A stretch of DNA of 64,000 bases from CAJBVG01 sp943371425 (GCA_943371425.1 CALRUR010000006.1:1-64000); one strand, 5' to 3'. Shown: positions 25,796-35,159, counted from the first letter of the stretch. Numbers and translations: made by a program. The notes: generated by a model not told the origin, from the letters alone.

Positions 25796-27523
25796 ATGGA
25801 AGAAAACAAGCCGAAATACCCCTTAAGGAGGTTTGCTCGTTTATTAAAGGTTGAGCGCAAAGAAATTTACAGCATATTATTGTTCGCTATTTTTAGCGGA
25901 ATTATCAATTTAACACTCCCACTCGGCATACAATCAATCATTAACTTAATTGGTGGTGGTGTTGTTTCTACCTCATGGGTAATACTCGTTATAATTGTAA
26001 TATTAGGTGTTGCCATGACAGGGGTATTGCAAGTGTTCCAGTTATCGATTAACGAAAATCTTCAGCAAAAAATCTTTGCTAAATCGGCATTCGAATTTTC
26101 GTACAGAATCCCAAGATTTAAATTAGAATCTACCGATCAGTATTACATACCAGAAATGGTAATGCGATTTTTTGAAACCACTATTATTCAAAAAGGATTA
26201 TCTAAAATATTAGTTGATTTTTCTGTTGCATCATTACAAATCATTTTCGGGTTAATTTTACTTTCACTATATCATCCGTTTTTTATTATATATAGTTTAC
26301 TATTTATTTTAATCGTATATATTATTTTCAGACTTACCGGTCAAAAAGGAGTAGACACCTCACTTGAAGAGTCGGGTTATAAGTACGATGTGGTGTATTG
26401 GTTAGTAGATATTGCTAGGTCTATGGACTCTTTTAAAATGGCGGGCAAAACAGATTTGCCTTTAAAAAGAACCAATGAATTACTGAAGAATTACATCACC
26501 GCAAGGCAATCGCATTTTAGAGTTTTAAAAACGCAATACTATAATTTAATAGCGTTTAAGGTTTTAGTAACTGCCGGTTTGTTATTAATAGGCGGTTTGT
26601 TGGTAATAGATCAGCAAATGAATATTGGGCAATTTGTTGCTGCCGAAATCATCATAATCTTGTTAATTTCATCTGTAGAAAAATTAATTTATAGTACCGA
26701 AACTATTTATGATGTGTTAACGGCGGTAGAAAAAATTGCATCGGTTACCGATATTGATTTAGAGAGAACAGATGGAAATGTTTTCCCAACAAGCACCGAC
26801 GAAAAAGGGATGGCTATAGAATTGAAAGATTATAAATACAGATTTAATTTTGAGGATGAGTATGTATTAAAAGACATCAATTTAAAAATAGCTCCTGGTG
26901 ATAAGGTTTGTTTATCTGGTTTTAATGGCTCTGGCAAATCAATGTTGATGCATACCTTTGCAAGTATTTTTCAAGAATTTGAAGGTTCTTTATTATACAA
27001 CGACATACCTTTAGCAAATTTAAACTTAGAATATTTAAGAGAGCAAATTGGTAGTTCTTTTATTAAAGAAGATATTATACAAGGCAGCATAACTGAAAAC
27101 ATTACCATGGGCAGAAGCTCTGTAAATTTTGAAGATGTAGTAAATGCCTCTAAAATTGTGGGTCTGCACGATTATATACAAAGTATGCCTAAAGGGTATG
27201 AAACCTATATACATCCCGAAGGGATTAAATTACCTAAGAGTAGAATTTTAAAAATTAAATTAGCAAGATGTATAATTTCAAAACCAAAATTATTATTAAT
27301 AGAAGATCATTTTAATTTACTAGAAAAGAAATATAAAGAACAAGTACTGGATTTTTTATTAGATAAAAAAAATCAATGGACCTTAATTATGGTTTCGAAT
27401 GATATTGAAATTGCGAAGAAAATGGATTACATAATTACCATTGATGATGGTAAGATAATTGATAACGGTGTGATTACAGAAATGCAAGAAAAGGAATGGT
27501 TTAAAAATATTATGAAAGCTTAA
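25796..27523 (+). CDS. ABC exporter (membrane plus ATPase) with degenerate ATPase motifs
   Basis: A 575-residue half-transporter: a six-helix exporter domain (about residues 20-320) then an ATPase domain (about 335-575). I choose ATG 25796. Walker A is intact (GFNGSGKS, 375-382). The rest departs strongly from consensus. The signature LSGGQ is LPKSR (479-483), the Walker B end is Glu503-Asp504 instead of Asp-Glu, the H-loop His is Asn535, and the Q-loop Gln aligns with Ile423. As a homodimer both sites would be affected, so ATP may be bound but slowly hydrolysed. With the following HlyD- and TolC-type genes it forms a tripartite exporter. No N-terminal C39 peptidase domain and no obvious substrate gene. 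Confidence 0.88.
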   Translation: MEENKPKYPLRRFARLLKVERKEIYSILLFAIFSGIINLTLPLGIQSIINLIGGGVVSTSWVILVIIVILGVAMTGVLQVFQLSINENLQQKIFAKSAFEFSYRIPRFKLESTDQYYIPEMVMRFFETTIIQKGLSKILVDFSVASLQIIFGLILLSLYHPFFIIYSLLFILIVYIIFRLTGQKGVDTSLEESGYKYDVVYWLVDIARSMDSFKMAGKTDLPLKRTNELLKNYITARQSHFRVLKTQYYNLIAFKVLVTAGLLLIGGLLVIDQQMNIGQFVAAEIIIILLISSVEKLIYSTETIYDVLTAVEKIASVTDIDLERTDGNVFPTSTDEKGMAIELKDYKYRFNFEDEYVLKDINLKIAPGDKVCLSGFNGSGKSMLMHTFASIFQEFEGSLLYNDIPLANLNLEYLREQIGSSFIKEDIIQGSITENITMGRSSVNFEDVVNASKIVGLHDYIQSMPKGYETYIHPEGIKLPKSRILKIKLARCIISKPKLLLIEDHFNLLEKKYKEQVLDFLLDKKNQWTLIMVSNDIEIAKKMDYIITIDDGKIIDNGVITEMQEKEWFKNIMKA

Positions 27524-27527
27524 TACG

Positions 27528-28883
27528 ATGTTAAACCTAAGTGAAAATAGAGTTGATGAACAAGTTGATCGTAATAAATACGATGCGTGGAAATTAATTA
27601 AAGAGAACAGACCTGCAAGAATTTTTGCAAGGTTGTTAATTGGTTTTTTATTTTTTATGATTATTACCATGTTTTTACCATGGACACAAAACATAAGAAA
27701 CAGAGGCTACGTAACAACTTTAACACCCGACCAACGTCCACAAAGTATAAATTCTATAATTGCCGGAAGAATAGAGAAATGGTACGTTCGAGAGGGTGAT
27801 GTTGTTAAAAGAGGCGATACCATTATGATGATATCCGAAATAAAAGACGAATATTTCGATCCTCAGTTGTTGAATAGAACACAACAACAAATTAAATCGA
27901 AGGTATTGTCGGTATCGTCTTACGCAGAAAAAATAAAATCATTAGACGCACAAATTGGAGCCTTACAAGAAACGCAACAATTAAAATTAGAGCAAACTAA
28001 AAATTACATTATACAAGCAAAGCTAAAAGTACAATCAGACAGTATAGATTACGAAGCAGCGAAAACAAATTATCAAATTGCTACGGATCAATTTGCTCGT
28101 ATGGAAAAACTGTATAAAGATGGTTTAAAATCGCTCACAGATTTAGAAGCACGCAAACAAAAATTGCAAGAAGGTCAAGCAAAAAACATTAGTGCTCAAA
28201 ACAAACTATTATCATCAAGAAACGAATTAATAAATGCTCGTGTAGAATACGAGTCGATTAAAAATCAATACGTAGATAAGCTTTCAAAAGCAGAATCGGA
28301 AAAATACGAAGCTATGTCGGCATTGTACGATGCAGAAGCAACTGTTTCTAAAATGCAAAATCAATATTCAAACTATATTGTACGCCAAGGCATGTATATT
28401 ATTACTGCACCACAGGATGCATTTATTACAAAAGTGATGAAGAATGGTATTGGAGAAACTATAAAGGAGGGTGAAGTATTATTGAGCATAATGCCTGCGA
28501 ATTATAATTTAGCAGTAGAAATGTATGTATTACCGCAAGATATGCCATTGGTACGTTTAGGTAACAAAGTGCGCATGGCTTATGATGGTTGGCCTGCAAT
28601 TGTATTTAGCGGTTGGCCAAATGTTTCTTACGGAACTTTTGGTGGAAGAATTGTAGCCATTGATAATTTTATTTCTACCAATGGAAAGTATAGAGTAATG
28701 GTAGCGCAAGACCCAGATGATGTGCCTTGGCCAAGAGATGTTAGAATTGGATCTGGAGCATCGTGCATTACCTTATTTAAAGATGTAAAAATTGGGTACG
28801 AAATATGGCGAAACCTTAACGGATTTCCGCCAGATTATTATGTAAATGCTGAAGAGCTTGAATCTAAGAAAAAAGAGAAATGA
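27528..28883 (+). CDS. HlyD-family membrane fusion (periplasmic adaptor) protein
   Basis: A 451-residue adaptor: cytoplasmic N-terminus, one membrane helix (about 37-58), and a lipoyl-like half-motif (about 75-105, AGRIEKWYVREGDVVKRGD). A long coiled-coil hairpin follows (about 125-285), then the second half-motif and a beta-barrel domain (about 290-420, including ITAPQDAFITKVMKNGIGETIKEGE). The long coiled coil suits docking onto a TolC-type channel. It lies 4 bp after the ABC gene, and its last 4 bases overlap the next start (ATGA). Confidence 0.93.
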   Translation: MLNLSENRVDEQVDRNKYDAWKLIKENRPARIFARLLIGFLFFMIITMFLPWTQNIRNRGYVTTLTPDQRPQSINSIIAGRIEKWYVREGDVVKRGDTIMMISEIKDEYFDPQLLNRTQQQIKSKVLSVSSYAEKIKSLDAQIGALQETQQLKLEQTKNYIIQAKLKVQSDSIDYEAAKTNYQIATDQFARMEKLYKDGLKSLTDLEARKQKLQEGQAKNISAQNKLLSSRNELINARVEYESIKNQYVDKLSKAESEKYEAMSALYDAEATVSKMQNQYSNYIVRQGMYIITAPQDAFITKVMKNGIGETIKEGEVLLSIMPANYNLAVEMYVLPQDMPLVRLGNKVRMAYDGWPAIVFSGWPNVSYGTFGGRIVAIDNFISTNGKYRVMVAQDPDDVPWPRDVRIGSGASCITLFKDVKIGYEIWRNLNGFPPDYYVNAEELESKKKEK

Positions 28884-30280
28884 AAAGATTGATTTTAACT
28901 TTCGCCTTAGTAGTAAACATTGCACTTGCATTTTCTCAACCTCAACAAAAACAATTTACAGAGGATGCATTTTTATTTTATGTAAAAAAATATCACCCTG
29001 TTGCAAGGCAAGCTAAAATATTAATCGAAAAAGCAAATGCCGAAATACTATCGAGCCGTGGTGCTTTTGATCCGGTTTTGTATTCTTATTTAGATGAGAA
29101 AAATTTCAGCGATAAAAACTATTATTCATTATTAGACGCGGGTTTAAAAATTCCTACTTGGTACGGATTAGAATTTAAAACAGGTTTTAACCAAAACTCA
29201 GGAAATTATTTAAACCCAGAAAACGAATTACCTTATAACGGCTTATTCCAAGCAGGGGTAAACATATCCTTACTACAAGGAATGGTAATAGACGAACGCA
29301 GAGCAGCCTTAAGCAAGGCAAAGGTAATGCTCAACTATTCAACCGCGGAACAAGAATTGTTATTGAACGATTTAATACTAGATGCCATTACCACATATTG
29401 GCAATGGGTAAAAGATTATCAGCAATTAAGCATACAACAACAAGCGGCAAAATTAGCCTTCGATCGCTTTAACTCTTTAAAAGGAAGTTATGTTCAAGGA
29501 GACTTGCCTGCTATAGACACTTTAGAGTCTTACATGCAATATCAATTGAGAATGTATAATACTTATGAAGCGCAACAAAATTTGCAAGAATCGCGCTTAA
29601 AAATGTCGACGTATTTATGGTATGAAAACAACCAGCCTCTTGAAATTACAGATAGTTTGTTGGCACCAGATTTAACGCAAGCAAGCTTAATTGGCAAAGT
29701 AGATTCCTTAATTGGCAACACAACCGTTATCAGTTCAGACCACCCTTATTTAAAACAATACGATTTTAAAATTAAAGCATTAGAGATTGATAGAAAGTTG
29801 AAAGTTGAAAAACTAAAACCAAAACTAAATGTGAATTACAATTTAATTAACGAACCAATAAATCCTATTCCTTTTGATGGGCTTAATATGCAAAACACTA
29901 AATGGGGACTAAGTTTTTCTTATCCAATATTTATTAGAAAAGAACGTGGAGATTTAAAAGTTGCAGGATTAAAAATTGTGGAAACAGATTTGAGCAGAGA
30001 GTTAAAAAGGTATGAGCTAAACAACAAACTCAATGCTGTAATTTTCGAACAAAACAATTTAAGAAATCAAATTACGATATACAGAAGTTTAGTAGAAAAT
30101 TTCCAGCGAATGTTAAGTGCCGAAGTCGATAAATTTAATAATGGAGAGAGTTCTGTTTTTTTAATTAACTCCAGAGAAATTAATTTAATACAAGCACAAA
30201 TAAGTTTCGTAAATATTAATGCGAAATACCAAACCTTGTATTACAAAAGAAAGTGGATAGAAGGAACACTATTCCAATAG
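28880..30280 (+). CDS. TolC-family outer-membrane efflux protein
   Basis: A 466-residue protein with a signal peptide (about 1-19, ending AFSQ) and the outer-membrane-efflux fold of two repeats of long helices with beta strands. It completes the tripartite exporter with the overlapping adaptor and ABC genes. Length is normal for TolC-type channels. Its 3' end overlaps the convergent pterin dehydratase gene by 12 bp and no terminator separates them. Confidence 0.9.
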   Translation: MKRLILTFALVVNIALAFSQPQQKQFTEDAFLFYVKKYHPVARQAKILIEKANAEILSSRGAFDPVLYSYLDEKNFSDKNYYSLLDAGLKIPTWYGLEFKTGFNQNSGNYLNPENELPYNGLFQAGVNISLLQGMVIDERRAALSKAKVMLNYSTAEQELLLNDLILDAITTYWQWVKDYQQLSIQQQAAKLAFDRFNSLKGSYVQGDLPAIDTLESYMQYQLRMYNTYEAQQNLQESRLKMSTYLWYENNQPLEITDSLLAPDLTQASLIGKVDSLIGNTTVISSDHPYLKQYDFKIKALEIDRKLKVEKLKPKLNVNYNLINEPINPIPFDGLNMQNTKWGLSFSYPIFIRKERGDLKVAGLKIVETDLSRELKRYELNNKLNAVIFEQNNLRNQITIYRSLVENFQRMLSAEVDKFNNGESSVFLINSREINLIQAQISFVNINAKYQTLYYKRKWIEGTLFQ

Positions 30281-30508
30281 GCTCTCTATTTGCTCTGCTA
30301 AATCCCAATCTTTTTTTGTTATGGTGTTGCCAGCATCGTGTGTTGATAGGTAAAGCTCCACGGTATTGTAGGTATTATGAATGGTGGCATGGTGGTTCGC
30401 TTTCTCAGACACTATTGCTAGCTTGCTCATAAATGCAAATGCATCAACAAAATCTTTGAATACTATTTTAGCGTATAGTGTGTTATTTACTTCAGTGAAA
30501 TTTTTCAT
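30269..30508 (-). CDS. 4a-hydroxytetrahydrobiopterin dehydratase (PCD/DCoH family), short form
   Basis: A 79-residue pterin-4a-carbinolamine dehydratase. The active-site block EKANHHATIHNTYNTVEL and the third histidine in STHDAG are intact. It lacks about 15-20 residues of the N-terminal helix found in the usual 95-105 residue enzymes. The family recycles the pterin cofactor of aromatic amino-acid hydroxylases; no such hydroxylase is nearby. Only 2 bp separate it from the upstream YjbR gene, and with the endonuclease gene this makes a three-gene minus-strand run. Confidence 0.9.
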   Translation of the reverse strand: MKNFTEVNNTLYAKIVFKDFVDAFAFMSKLAIVSEKANHHATIHNTYNTVELYLSTHDAGNTITKKDWDLAEQIESLLE

Positions 30509-30510
30509 AA

Positions 30511-30861
30511 TTAATCTTTAAATAAAGCTTGTATTTTTTTAGGCAATCCTTTTACTACTTCGTTATACGAATGGTCGATCAATTCAATAATTAATTTTTT
30601 CGGCAAAGTCCCGTCAACAAACACTGTATTCCACATGGTTTTGTTCATGTGCCAACCTGGTGTTATTTCAGAATATTTTTCGCGCAACTCTATACACCTT
30701 TCGGGGTCGCATTTGGCATTAAACCTATTCGACTCCGTTAATGAAATTAGCAAAAACATTTTTCCTTGAACTTTAAACACCAAAGTGTCTTGGTCAAAAG
30801 GAAAACCTTCTTCTACATATTTTTTCGAGATGCAATGCTCTCTAATTTCTTCAATGTTCAT
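30511..30861 (-). CDS. MmcQ/YjbR-family protein
   Basis: A 116-residue YjbR-fold protein. Typical features are a short N-terminal helix region, FPFDQDTLVFKVQGKMFLL, KCDPERCIELRE, PGWHMNKTMWNTV and a C-terminal Ser-Tyr helix (LIDHSYNEVVKGLPKK). The family has a CyaY-like fold and is often annotated as DNA-binding, but its function is unproven. Its start overlaps the end of the endonuclease gene by 11 bp. Confidence 0.88.
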   Translation of the reverse strand: MNIEEIREHCISKKYVEEGFPFDQDTLVFKVQGKMFLLISLTESNRFNAKCDPERCIELREKYSEITPGWHMNKTMWNTVFVDGTLPKKLIIELIDHSYNEVVKGLPKKIQALFKD

Positions 30862-32485
30862 TGCCTTTTATAAAATAACTAAAGTTATTATCAATGGTTA
30901 TAATGTATAGCCCATTAACTAATTCAGAAACGGAAAGTTCGTTTTTACCTATACCTAAATTTCCAGATTTTACAAGTATGCCAACTTGGTTGTAAATATT
31001 ATATGTAGTTGATTTTTCTGAGTCAACATAGATATTTGTTGAACTAGGGTTAGGGTAAATATTTATGTATTTATTTTTTTCAAATGAAAGTCCTGTTTGA
31101 ACAGAATCGATACTATATTTTAACACAAAGCTTAATTGGTTTAACAAATTGCTGTTAAAGCTTATACTAGAAGTATACTGCCCAATTCTTGAATGAACAT
31201 TTAATCGAACTTTTAAATACGCACTTTCACCAATCGCTACTTTTAATGTGTCGCTGTTAAAATGTAAAGTAGTATCAGCACTAGCAAATTGGTAGAGATT
31301 AATTTCTGTATTCCCATCGTTTACGAATGGTATTTCTAAATCAACAATAGTACTAGTATCTATAATTGTATAGGTACTGATGGTGTCTATCCACCTAAAA
31401 GATTTTATGTTTGGGCTAGTTGAGGTGCCAATTAATTTTGTAATGCGATCAGCAAATTCTGGATAATCAACAAATGGATTTCTGTTTTTTTGAACTACAA
31501 AAATATCTGCATTTCTTTTTTTGTCTATTGCATTAGGAGCATATGTTTCATGCCATGTTCTTAAGATGTTTTCTTGTGATGCAAAAAAGTTTGAATAGTC
31601 TTGATATCTTAATACAAAGTACATCATGGCTCTTGCAGTGCGTCCTTTTTGTGCATCTCTTGGTTCGTATAAACCATTAGAACCTAAATGTGATGGAGTG
31701 TTAATAGATTCGCTAACGTATGGAGTGCTGGCAATGCCAAAAGGCAAATTACTCCTGCTATTATTAGCTGCATCATTGGTTGGAAATAAATGATGGATGT
31801 CTGATCTCATCGGTTCGTTTTGCGAGAAGAAACCTTGAGGGAATGTGTGTTCTGTATTAAAACTATCATTGGTTTGAGATTCTGATCTGCTCGTATAAGC
31901 CAAAGATTTTTTGCCTGTATAAACACATTCAAGTGTATTTACACTCGCACCTTGTCCGTTTGTTTTTTGGTTATCAATAGTCATAAACATATTGTCGCGT
32001 GCAACATTATATCCCAAAGAAACATAGCCCGCAGCAAGCTGAGTTTTTAAAACAGATTTTAAATTTTCTTCTGTTTGGTTTTCTGTATTTGCATAATAGG
32101 TAATAGAATATTTTCCTTGCCCTTTTAAATCGATAGTTTTAGAAAATGCGCTTGGTTCGGTTACAAGTATTAATTCTGAATTATGAAACACATTGTGTTT
32201 TGGTTGAAAGTAAACATAAAAAGTTGCAGAATCGCCGGCTTGGATACTGGTGCTCGTAAAGTTCTTTACAAAAAACGGATTGCTTTTGTATGTTTTGTAA
32301 AACAGTATTTTCTTAATATCGATGGTAGAAGTGGATGGATTTCTTACTACCACTTTTACACTATCTAGTTGTGTTTCGTTGGTCGGGTTAAATAAAATAG
32401 AATTGGTGTTTAATTGAATTTGTGCATTGGCTAAACTCAAAAATGCAAGGTTCAAAAGTAATATCAATATAATTTTTCTCATCAT
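30851..32485 (-). CDS. T9SS-secreted endonuclease I family protein
   Basis: A 544-residue exported nuclease. A signal peptide (about 1-22, ending ANAQ) is followed by an Ig-like region (about 22-125), an endonuclease I domain (about 135-350), another beta domain and a T9SS type A sorting domain at the C-terminus (about 470-544, from INIYPNPSSTNIYV). The nuclease core shows MRSDIHHLFPTNDAANN and RSNLPFG, the His/Asn metal site of Vvn/EndA-type enzymes. It probably degrades extracellular DNA for nutrition or defence. Two adjacent ATGs (32485 and 32482) are possible starts. A -7 box lies 4 nt upstream, so the mRNA may be leaderless. Confidence 0.9.
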   Translation of the reverse strand: MMRKIILILLLNLAFLSLANAQIQLNTNSILFNPTNETQLDSVKVVVRNPSTSTIDIKKILFYKTYKSNPFFVKNFTSTSIQAGDSATFYVYFQPKHNVFHNSELILVTEPSAFSKTIDLKGQGKYSITYYANTENQTEENLKSVLKTQLAAGYVSLGYNVARDNMFMTIDNQKTNGQGASVNTLECVYTGKKSLAYTSRSESQTNDSFNTEHTFPQGFFSQNEPMRSDIHHLFPTNDAANNSRSNLPFGIASTPYVSESINTPSHLGSNGLYEPRDAQKGRTARAMMYFVLRYQDYSNFFASQENILRTWHETYAPNAIDKKRNADIFVVQKNRNPFVDYPEFADRITKLIGTSTSPNIKSFRWIDTISTYTIIDTSTIVDLEIPFVNDGNTEINLYQFASADTTLHFNSDTLKVAIGESAYLKVRLNVHSRIGQYTSSISFNSNLLNQLSFVLKYSIDSVQTGLSFEKNKYINIYPNPSSTNIYVDSEKSTTYNIYNQVGILVKSGNLGIGKNELSVSELVNGLYIITIDNNFSYFIKGNEH

Positions 32486-32489
32486 ATTA

Positions 32490-32497
32490 CAAAAATA
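32490..32497 (-). promoter_or_regulatory. -7 promoter box (TATTTTTG, minus strand) for the endonuclease gene
   Basis: On the minus strand TATTTTTG is followed by TAAT and then the ATG at 32485. This is the same 4-nt spacing as at 22814 and 58835. No -33 TTG is apparent. Confidence 0.5.
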
Positions 32498-32637
32498 CGG
32501 AATAATATTTATATGATATTTAGCTCATTAGCAAGGCATTCTGTAACAATATTGTATCATCTCCTGCATTAATAATTCATTATTCTTAAATTGGAGATTC
32601 TTAGAAACGTTAACAATCGAAAAAATCAAAAATAAAA

Positions 32638-34680
32638 ATGAAAAAACAAACACTGGCAGCAGCGGCAATAATAGCATCTACGCTATTTATGCAGGCATGT
32701 TCTACAAAAACAAACAACGATTCGGCATTTAAAGCCATCGACCCCGCAAACATGGATACCACTATTCGTGCACAAGATGATTTTTATCATTATGCGAATG
32801 GTATGTGGATTAAGAATAATCCGATACCTGGATCTGAAGTGCGTTGGGGTGCATTTAACGTGTTACAAGATAATACGTATAAAAAATTAAAAGTATTATT
32901 AGAAGAAGCATCGGCAGCAAACGCAAAAAAAGGAACCAACGAACAAAAAGTTGGCGATTTCTTCGCATCTGCAATGGATTCTGCAGCTATAGAGAAACAG
33001 GGTTTGTCTACTATTACCGATGAGTTAAACATGGTAAGTGGTATTAAAACAAAAGACGATATATTGGCAGTTGCAGCGCAATTGCAACGCAAAGCATTAG
33101 CACCTATGTTTACTTTTTATGTGTACCAAGATCAAAAAAATTCGAGCGCATACATTCCGTATGTTGATCAAGGTGGTTTAACATTACCAGATAGAGATTA
33201 TTATGTAAACAACGATGCACGTTCTAAAGAAATTCGTACGGCATTTGTTTCTCACTTAGAAAAAATGTTTACACTAATGGGCGATGAAGCAAGTGCAGCA
33301 AAAGCAAATGCACAAACCATTGTTCGTTTAGAAACTCGTTTAGCAAAGGCTTCTAAAACACGCGTAGAGCTTCGCGACCCACAGGCAAACTATAATAAAA
33401 TGACTGTTGCGGAAGTAAATAAAATTACTCCAAATATTGATTGGGCTAAACATTTCGACAGATTAAAATTAGCGAAATCAGAATCGTTTATAGTTGGTCA
33501 GCCTAAATTTTTAGCGGAGTTAGATAAAATGATTGCAACAGAAAATGTTGATGCTTGGAAAACGTATTTACGTTGGCATTTAGTAGCATCATTGGCAGAT
33601 AATTTAAACAATGCATTTGTACAAGAAAGTTTCAGCTTTAATGGCAAAGTAATGAACGGTGCGAAAGAAATGAAACCAAGATGGAAAAGAGTGTTAGGTG
33701 ATATTGACAATGCAATGGGTGAAGCATTAGGAGAAGTATATGTAAAAAAATATTTTTCTGACGATGCTAAAAAAAGATGTTTAGAAATGGTGAACAATAT
33801 GCAAGCGGTATATCGTGAGCGCATTCAGAAATTAGATTGGATGACTGATTCTACCAAAATACAAGCCGTTGCAAAACTTGATGTGTTTATTACGAAAATT
33901 GGATACCCAGATAAATTTAAAGATTATTCTAAATTAGAAATTGATAGAAGTTCTTATGCAAGAAATGTATTAAAAGCAAATGAATTTGCATTCGACCAGA
34001 TGATTGAAAAGTTAGGCAAACCGGTAGATAAGAAAGAATGGGGCATGAGTCCGTACACGGTTAATGCCTATTACAATCCAACCATTAACGAAATTGTATT
34101 CCCTGCTGGTATTTTACAATTTCCATTCTTCGATCCACAAGCAGACGATGCTGTGAACTACGGAGGCATTGGTGCTGTAATAGGACATGAGATGACACAT
34201 GGTTTCGACGATCAAGGTTGCCAATATGATAAAGAAGGTAATTTAAAAAACTGGTGGACGCCAACAGATGAAAAACGTTTCAAAGAAAAAACAACTGTAT
34301 TGGTAAATCAATATAATGCCTATACTGTTTTAGATACGGTACATGTAAATGGTGAATTAACCTTAGGAGAAAACATTGCCGACTTAGGTGGTATAAGCAT
34401 TGCATACGATGCATTTAAACGTACTTCACAAGGAAAAGCAAATGAAAAAATTGATGGCTTTACTGCAGACCAACGATTCTTTTTTGGATGGGCACAAGTA
34501 TGGCGTCAAAACATTACGAAAGAAAATTTAATGCAAAGAATTATTACCGATCCGCATTCGCCGGGTCAGTATCGTTCTAACGGACCATTAAGTAATATGG
34601 TAGAATTTTACGAAGCCTTTGGAGTAAAAGAAGGTGACAAAATGTGGAGACCAGAAACTGAGAGATTAAAAGTTTGGTAA
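32638..34680 (+). CDS. M13-family (neprilysin-like) metallopeptidase, lipoprotein
   Basis: A 680-residue zinc endopeptidase. A lipoprotein signal ends in FMQAC (Cys21). The N-terminal M13 domain covers about 40-430 and the catalytic domain about 480-680. The zinc motif HEMTH is at 517-521 and the third ligand is in ENIADLGG further on; the substrate-binding VNAYYNP motif precedes them. It probably degrades oligopeptides at the cell surface or in the periplasm. Monocistronic, with a clear terminator 22 bp after the stop. Confidence 0.95.
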   Translation: MKKQTLAAAAIIASTLFMQACSTKTNNDSAFKAIDPANMDTTIRAQDDFYHYANGMWIKNNPIPGSEVRWGAFNVLQDNTYKKLKVLLEEASAANAKKGTNEQKVGDFFASAMDSAAIEKQGLSTITDELNMVSGIKTKDDILAVAAQLQRKALAPMFTFYVYQDQKNSSAYIPYVDQGGLTLPDRDYYVNNDARSKEIRTAFVSHLEKMFTLMGDEASAAKANAQTIVRLETRLAKASKTRVELRDPQANYNKMTVAEVNKITPNIDWAKHFDRLKLAKSESFIVGQPKFLAELDKMIATENVDAWKTYLRWHLVASLADNLNNAFVQESFSFNGKVMNGAKEMKPRWKRVLGDIDNAMGEALGEVYVKKYFSDDAKKRCLEMVNNMQAVYRERIQKLDWMTDSTKIQAVAKLDVFITKIGYPDKFKDYSKLEIDRSSYARNVLKANEFAFDQMIEKLGKPVDKKEWGMSPYTVNAYYNPTINEIVFPAGILQFPFFDPQADDAVNYGGIGAVIGHEMTHGFDDQGCQYDKEGNLKNWWTPTDEKRFKEKTTVLVNQYNAYTVLDTVHVNGELTLGENIADLGGISIAYDAFKRTSQGKANEKIDGFTADQRFFFGWAQVWRQNITKENLMQRIITDPHSPGQYRSNGPLSNMVEFYEAFGVKEGDKMWRPETERLKVW

Positions 34681-34702
34681 AAAAAGTTTAGCTATAAAAC
34701 AG

Positions 34703-34733
34703 AAAGCCCTTCGATTTTTCGAGGGGCTTTTTT
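34703..34733 (+). terminator. Intrinsic terminator after the M13 peptidase gene
   Basis: AAAGCCCTTCGA (34703-34714) pairs with TCGAGGGGCTTT (34719-34730) with one G-U wobble and a TTTT loop, ending in six T (34728-34733). Confidence 0.85.
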
Positions 34734-34762
34734 GTTGGCAGTTATGTTGGATTTTAAAATTA

Positions 34763-34960
34763 TTAATTGGAATTAATAATTTCTGTAATGTTTACTTCAT
34801 AGAGCTTCGCTAACTTCTCGAGTCGCTCATAACTAAGTTTTGTTTTGCCGCATTCTACTTTGTGGTAGGCAGGTTGCGAAATGTCTAAATAAAACGCAAC
34901 ATAATCTTGTGAAAGGTTTTTACTTAGCCTTAACATTCTAATCTTATCCCATATCTGCAT
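34763..34960 (-). CDS. Small XRE-family HTH regulator
   Basis: A 65-residue single-domain helix-turn-helix protein of the Cro/C1 type. The recognition part is SQDYVAFYLDISQPAYHKVECG (about residues 17-38, described by its ends only) followed by LSYERLEKLAKLYEV. There is no sensor or dimerisation domain. It is divergent from the secreted hydrolase gene, with a 219-bp spacer between their starts, so local control is possible. Small XRE proteins also occur as antitoxins, but no toxin gene adjoins it. Confidence 0.88.
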   Translation of the reverse strand: MQIWDKIRMLRLSKNLSQDYVAFYLDISQPAYHKVECGKTKLSYERLEKLAKLYEVNITEIINSN

Positions 34961-35159
34961 AGTTTTTTTTGATTAATGATTTATAAAATATTCCTTGTAA
35001 ATATTTTTTTTGATATGCATTAATCGTTTTTATTTTTTCAATAAGAATATTTTGTGAATGCGTTTTTTAGTATTGTAAAATTAGGTATTTTTATAATAAC
35101 TAAAAGAAATTTAATATAACTTAAGGTAATTAAGAAATAATAAAATTTGATTGAGTTTT
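34961..35159. other. AT-rich divergent spacer between the XRE gene and the secreted hydrolase
   Basis: The spacer is extremely A+T-rich, with runs of T at 34964-34971 and 35006-35013. I find no exact TAnnTTTG box on either strand. The closest is TAAAATTTG at 35141-35149, with one extra base in the spacer. It must contain the promoters of both divergent genes, but I cannot place them. Confidence 0.4.

Noticed and set aside
25796..27523. Pseudogene explanation for the odd ABC ATPase
   Set aside because: The frame is uninterrupted, Walker A and the membrane domain are intact, and the downstream adaptor and channel genes are tightly coupled and complete.
34763..34960. XRE protein as antitoxin of a toxin-antitoxin pair
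   Set aside because: No small toxin-like gene adjoins it on either side; the neighbours are an M13 peptidase and a large secreted hydrolase.
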